This document shows, one piece after another, positions 60,701 to 64,000 of a stretch of 64,000 nt of DNA. The notes beneath the pieces are model-generated. The model was not told the origin of the DNA and searched no databases. It worked only from the letters and a program-made list of their open reading frames with translations. Numbering within the stretch: the first letter of the stretch is position 1; the number at the start of each line of letters is the position of its first letter. The position numbers and the translations under genes were made by a program. Source of the stretch: Parelaphostrongylus tenuis (Eukaryota; Nematoda; Chromadorea; Rhabditida; Metastrongylidae); contig JAHQIW010000081.1 of assembly GCA_019055375.1 (NCBI GenBank), forward strand, positions 1 through 64,000, read 5' to 3'.

Positions 60701-60832
60701 GTACCTTAGATTACCGAGCGATTCCCCATATTTCCATTACAACGCGCGATAATAAAGACTTCCTGCGGCGCCGCTCCGCCGCACACGCGGCGTGCGATAG
60801 GAGCGAAAAATAGATCAGACGTTTTCAACGTA
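57716..60832. mobile_element. Possible piggyBac-like element relic
   Basis: Left end TTAA then CACGTTGACAACGACG (57712 on); right end, read inward, TTAA then TACGTTGAAAACGTCT (60836 back). TTAA on both sides is the piggyBac target duplication and the ends match at 12 of 16 positions. Both subterminal regions are unusually GC-rich (GCGGCACGCGGC left; CCGCGTGTGCGGCGG right). No transposase exons were recognised in the 3.1 kb between, which is otherwise featureless to me. The association of the two ends could be chance. Confidence 0.4.
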
Positions 60833-60839
60833 TTAACTA

Positions 60840-63060
60840 TTTTTAACCCTGTTATCTGTCTCCAATTACCTTCTCGGCCTCATCTAGCTCTTTCAAATTG
60901 ACTTTAAGCAATTATAAACTCCTTATCGAAAAAAGAATCGGTATTTACGCTAAATGACTTTTGGCTTCTTTTTATTCATGTTGTTTTGTCTCACAAGAAG
61001 TACAAATGCGAGAAGTAACCTGGTCGGTTTGCGAAGTGCTCACTTTACTGATCGCTTTCACATGATGCGGCAGACATTCGTATTCTAGAAGTATCAATCT
61101 ATTCGCTTTCTGTCAAAAATCATTTATGGCAGCTCACGAAATTGCATATGACTTGGCTGATGCTATGGGCTTTTTCTTTGCCACGAATGTCTCGATTGCT
61201 GGTCGAGTTGATGCTCTCTGTGATTCTAAGACAGCCATAAATAGGAGTTCGTAAATCATTGTTGCAGGTAGCGATCAGCATTGATGAATTGGAAGGAGAC
61301 CTATAACATGTTTGGCACCAATCAAAATTCGGAATATAGAGTGTTTATTTACACGGAAAGGGTTGTAAGAAGTCTTATGTATGATTGGCGAATCCGCTAA
61401 CAGTATACAGGCACACTAGTAATGCTTTGCATTAGCCATGGCTCGTCTATGCTAGTAGTGCGGTCCCCACCGAGTCGTAATTGAGGAATCGTGATGGGCT
61501 AGCCATTGTTTTCGTCGGAGTTCCCAATTTATGCCTTTTCTTAGCTCTGCTTTTGGTGGAAACGTTGAACTCCTTCTAAATCTGCGGGATCTTGTTGAGA
61601 GATAAGCCTCCGCATCATTATGCCGTTCGGCACAAAAAAAAAAACACATTTCAGCTACGATGAGGAGATAGATCTTTGAAAAAATACTCTGAATCAGTAG
61701 TAATCCTCCACTACAGCAGAACCGAGGATAGAGGGCGATAAACTGAGTCATTTGTGATGCACGTTGTCAAAAATCAATGTGGATGGTTTGACCACTTCGC
61801 ACAGTACTCTCCTACAACCATTTAGGAACGCTCTAGTCTACTTATCCTAAAGATTGCAAAATCACCGGACCAGTATTCTATGAAATTTACGGTCAAAAAG
61901 ATGCCTTCTTTTTAAGATTACATTGTGGCCTAAAAAACAAGCCACGCGCCGTGCACACTGATCATTGCGCCGGTGGCAGGCAGTATATTAGCGCGGGCTG
62001 CATTAGAAGTGTGTGGACATTATATGGTAAATCTAAGTCTTGAGAGGCATCATCCCTAATGATGAGAGAGTATTACTAAAGAGATTCCATCGAAGATTTC
62101 TTTTGATTTTTGGGACACCCATGTGCCAAAAAAACATTCTTATGTTTCAACGCGAAAACCACATTCATTAAGATGGAACGTAGTCACTGCCTCCATAGAA
62201 TACTTTTTCATTCTAATCGTTTCTAGAATCATGCTTTAGAGTGAAAAAATGCGTATTTCATCGTTAGCATTAAATTCTATAAAGGCTCTCGTCTTTTCGT
62301 CAACGATGAAAACTTTATATTTTGTGCAACTGATAGTACATTTTGAGCGCTTCAGAGGTCTGGTATGGCATCTATACTGCTGGACATCTCGATTTTTCTT
62401 GAAAAGCCCTTCAGTGGCGCACGTGAAATTCGGCTCACTCGTACAACTAAGGGTAGCAAAGCCGGACATGTATCACTTCACGTCAAGTGAAAAGATCTCT
62501 TGACATTGCGGTAATTTATAAATGATTGCCCATGGCTGGTCAAGCACATCTAGCAATACCATTCAATTCGACTGTTTTTGAAACTTCAAAAATGAGTTTT
62601 TTTTTCTTTTGGAGCGCGTCGTTTGAGTCTGCAACTGATTTTTGGCGCTACATAGCAAAAATTCAATTATAAATAAGCTCCATCTCTATAAATGATAAAT
62701 TTACAATGAGAGAGTGCCAGTAAGGTTTTTATGAGCTAAAGAGACTGCCCGTTTGTAAAATCTTTGATTTTCGTTATGCAGTTCAAATCCTTCTTATCAT
62801 AGCGCAATTCTGACTTTTTTTTTTTGCATTTCTTTCATCGATCTTGTAAAAATGTCAATGAATTTGCAATCTGAGTATTAAACATACCATAAATGTGCGA
62901 CTTCATATAAATTTCATATAAAGAAGTTCTAATATAATGCCGGAGTGCCCCTCGATAAAATTCGCATTTATCAATCTGAGAAATTCTTCAGAAAAGATGG
63001 ATTATCCTGACCATGACCCATAATTTTTGCCCAAGAAAATCATTTAACAATCAGTTCATT
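60840..63060. other. No recognisable gene
   Basis: Short open frames only. At 62567-62600 a fragment (TCGACTGTTTTTGAAAC) matches the end region of family-1 hammerhead monomers, a small relic without the ribozyme. Confidence 0.45.
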
Positions 63061-63150
63061 CAATCGAAATTCATTTATTTGACCGCTTTCTGCGGGTAGT
63101 ATGATCTTATAATATACTCACTAATGTAGAGTGAGTGTACAAAAACATTC

Positions 63151-63210
63151 GCGTCGACCGGGATCCCACTCTTTTTGGGAGCGCCTGCTGAACCGTTGCA
63201 TTACCGACGC
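63151..63210 (-). repeat. tRNA-derived SINE-like unit (inverted partner)
   Basis: Minus strand GCGTCGGTAATGCAACGG ... GGTCGACGC matches the unit at 63435-63507 and that at 21252-21323. Ends pair as an acceptor-like stem. Flanking similarity (for example the GTATGATCTT/GTATGATGTT region) suggests a longer repeat, also resembling 6770-6830. Confidence 0.5.
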
Positions 63211-63434
63211 CCCATTTTGCAGATCAATCTTTCTACGCTACAGCGCATCTATCTGTCAGCAGCCAGCCGTAATGGCCTGGGTCCGGGTAGTTGGTCTCGA
63301 CAGAGAACCCAATCACGCTGACAGATATTGGGTATCAAAGATCAAATGAAATTCTTTCTGTTGAACCGCTCTAGCGTTGGTATGATGTTTTCGAATTGAT
63401 TGATGTAACGTAGAAAGATTAATGTGCAAAATGG

Positions 63435-63507
63435 GCGTCAGTAGTGTAACGGATAGAGCACGCGCTCCCGGAAAGAGTGAGGTGCTGGTTCTGGTCCCGC
63501 CTGACGC
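63435..63507 (+). repeat. tRNA-derived SINE-like unit
   Basis: Begins GCGTCAG and ends CTGACGC (perfect 7-bp acceptor-like stem), A-box-like TAGTGTAACGGATAGAGC with a GTG/CAC D stem. The T arm (GCTGG TTCTGGT CCCGC) is poorly paired, so a working tRNA is unlikely. It forms an inverted pair with 63151-63210. Confidence 0.5.
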
Positions 63508-64000
63508 GAACTTTGCACATAACTCTACACCAGTGGATATATTTGAAAACATCATAACAATGCTAGAGCTGTTAAACAAAAAAAAATTTCATTTGTATTT
63601 GTGAGTTCTTCATGATGTGGCATCGCATGAAGTGTGCAACATCATTTTTGCTATATCATTCATTGCTTTCTGTTATTCAGGCACTATGATGACTTCTGTG
63701 TATTATGAGGAATAAAAGTATTGTAAGGCCTATGTTGCAACATGTGACTTCAGAAGTGCAAATGACATCTAAGTAACATTTGACGATCTATTAATTTGCA
63801 CCTATGAATAAAGGGAGAGTTGCTGTTTACGTAAGACACGAAAATTGAATATGATTTACGGAACACACAGAAGTCATCATAGTGCCTGAATAAACAGAAA
63901 GCAGTGAATGATTTGACAAAAATGATGCTGCACACTGCATGTGACGCCACTTAATCAATAACTCGGGAATTTTTCGTTTATTAGCACTTTTGAGGAGTTT

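Overview
The window looks like gene-poor, repeat-rich, AT-rich DNA from a parasitic nematode, most likely a strongylid (clade V, hookworm-like). The evidence is an RTE-type non-LTR retrotransposon of the kind abundant in strongylids, bandit/mariner-type transposase debris, an astacin metalloprotease relic, a divergent CK1/TTBK-like protein kinase, small exons with TTTCAG-type acceptors, and a likely trans-splice acceptor 6 nt before a start codon. The species call is inference.

Layout. 1-0.1 kb: 5' piece of an RTE element running off the left edge. 5.4-6.7 kb: astacin zinc-protease pseudogene whose last exon is duplicated head-to-head; 7.0-9.6 kb: a 5'-truncated RTE copy abutting that inverted copy. 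11.9-13.1 kb: nested hammerhead-ribozyme repeats. 13.6-26.9 kb: an 11-exon protein kinase gene with an intact 350-codon reading frame, whose introns have absorbed a 3-kb RTE copy, mariner pieces, SINE-like units and a dispersed repeat. 30.7-31.8 and 32.3-32.6 kb: more hammerhead repeats and another copy of the dispersed repeat. 37.2-46.9 kb: a decayed tandem duplicate of the kinase, with a hammerhead inverted pair in its second intron. 47.4-48.1 kb (minus): four in-phase C-terminal exons of an unrecognised gene. 50.9-51.3 kb: a fold-back element. 52.2-52.5 kb: a single hammerhead unit. 55.2-55.5 kb (minus): GIY-YIG endonuclease remnant of a Penelope-like element. 56.5-57.6 kb: a 323-bp tandem hammerhead array with an inverted fourth copy. 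57.7-60.8 kb: a possible piggyBac-like element relic bounded by TTAA sites.

The most interesting content is a set of type I hammerhead self-cleaving ribozymes built into short non-coding repeats. Two clear families (about 270-nt and 323-nt monomers) and one related, decayed family occur here. Each good copy has the invariant core, a base-paired stem I, and a very short palindromic stem III with no loop, the design expected to work as a dimer. The arrays are tandem, some have inverted arms, and four insertions are flanked by perfect 10-14 bp direct repeats. This is the anatomy of animal retrozymes (small circular-RNA-producing, non-autonomous retroelements), which in other animals are associated with Penelope-like elements; a Penelope-like GIY-YIG fragment lies 1 kb from the largest array. 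One hammerhead element is inserted inside the hairpin of an older related element.

Large parts of the window, stated in individual entries, hold nothing I can recognise.
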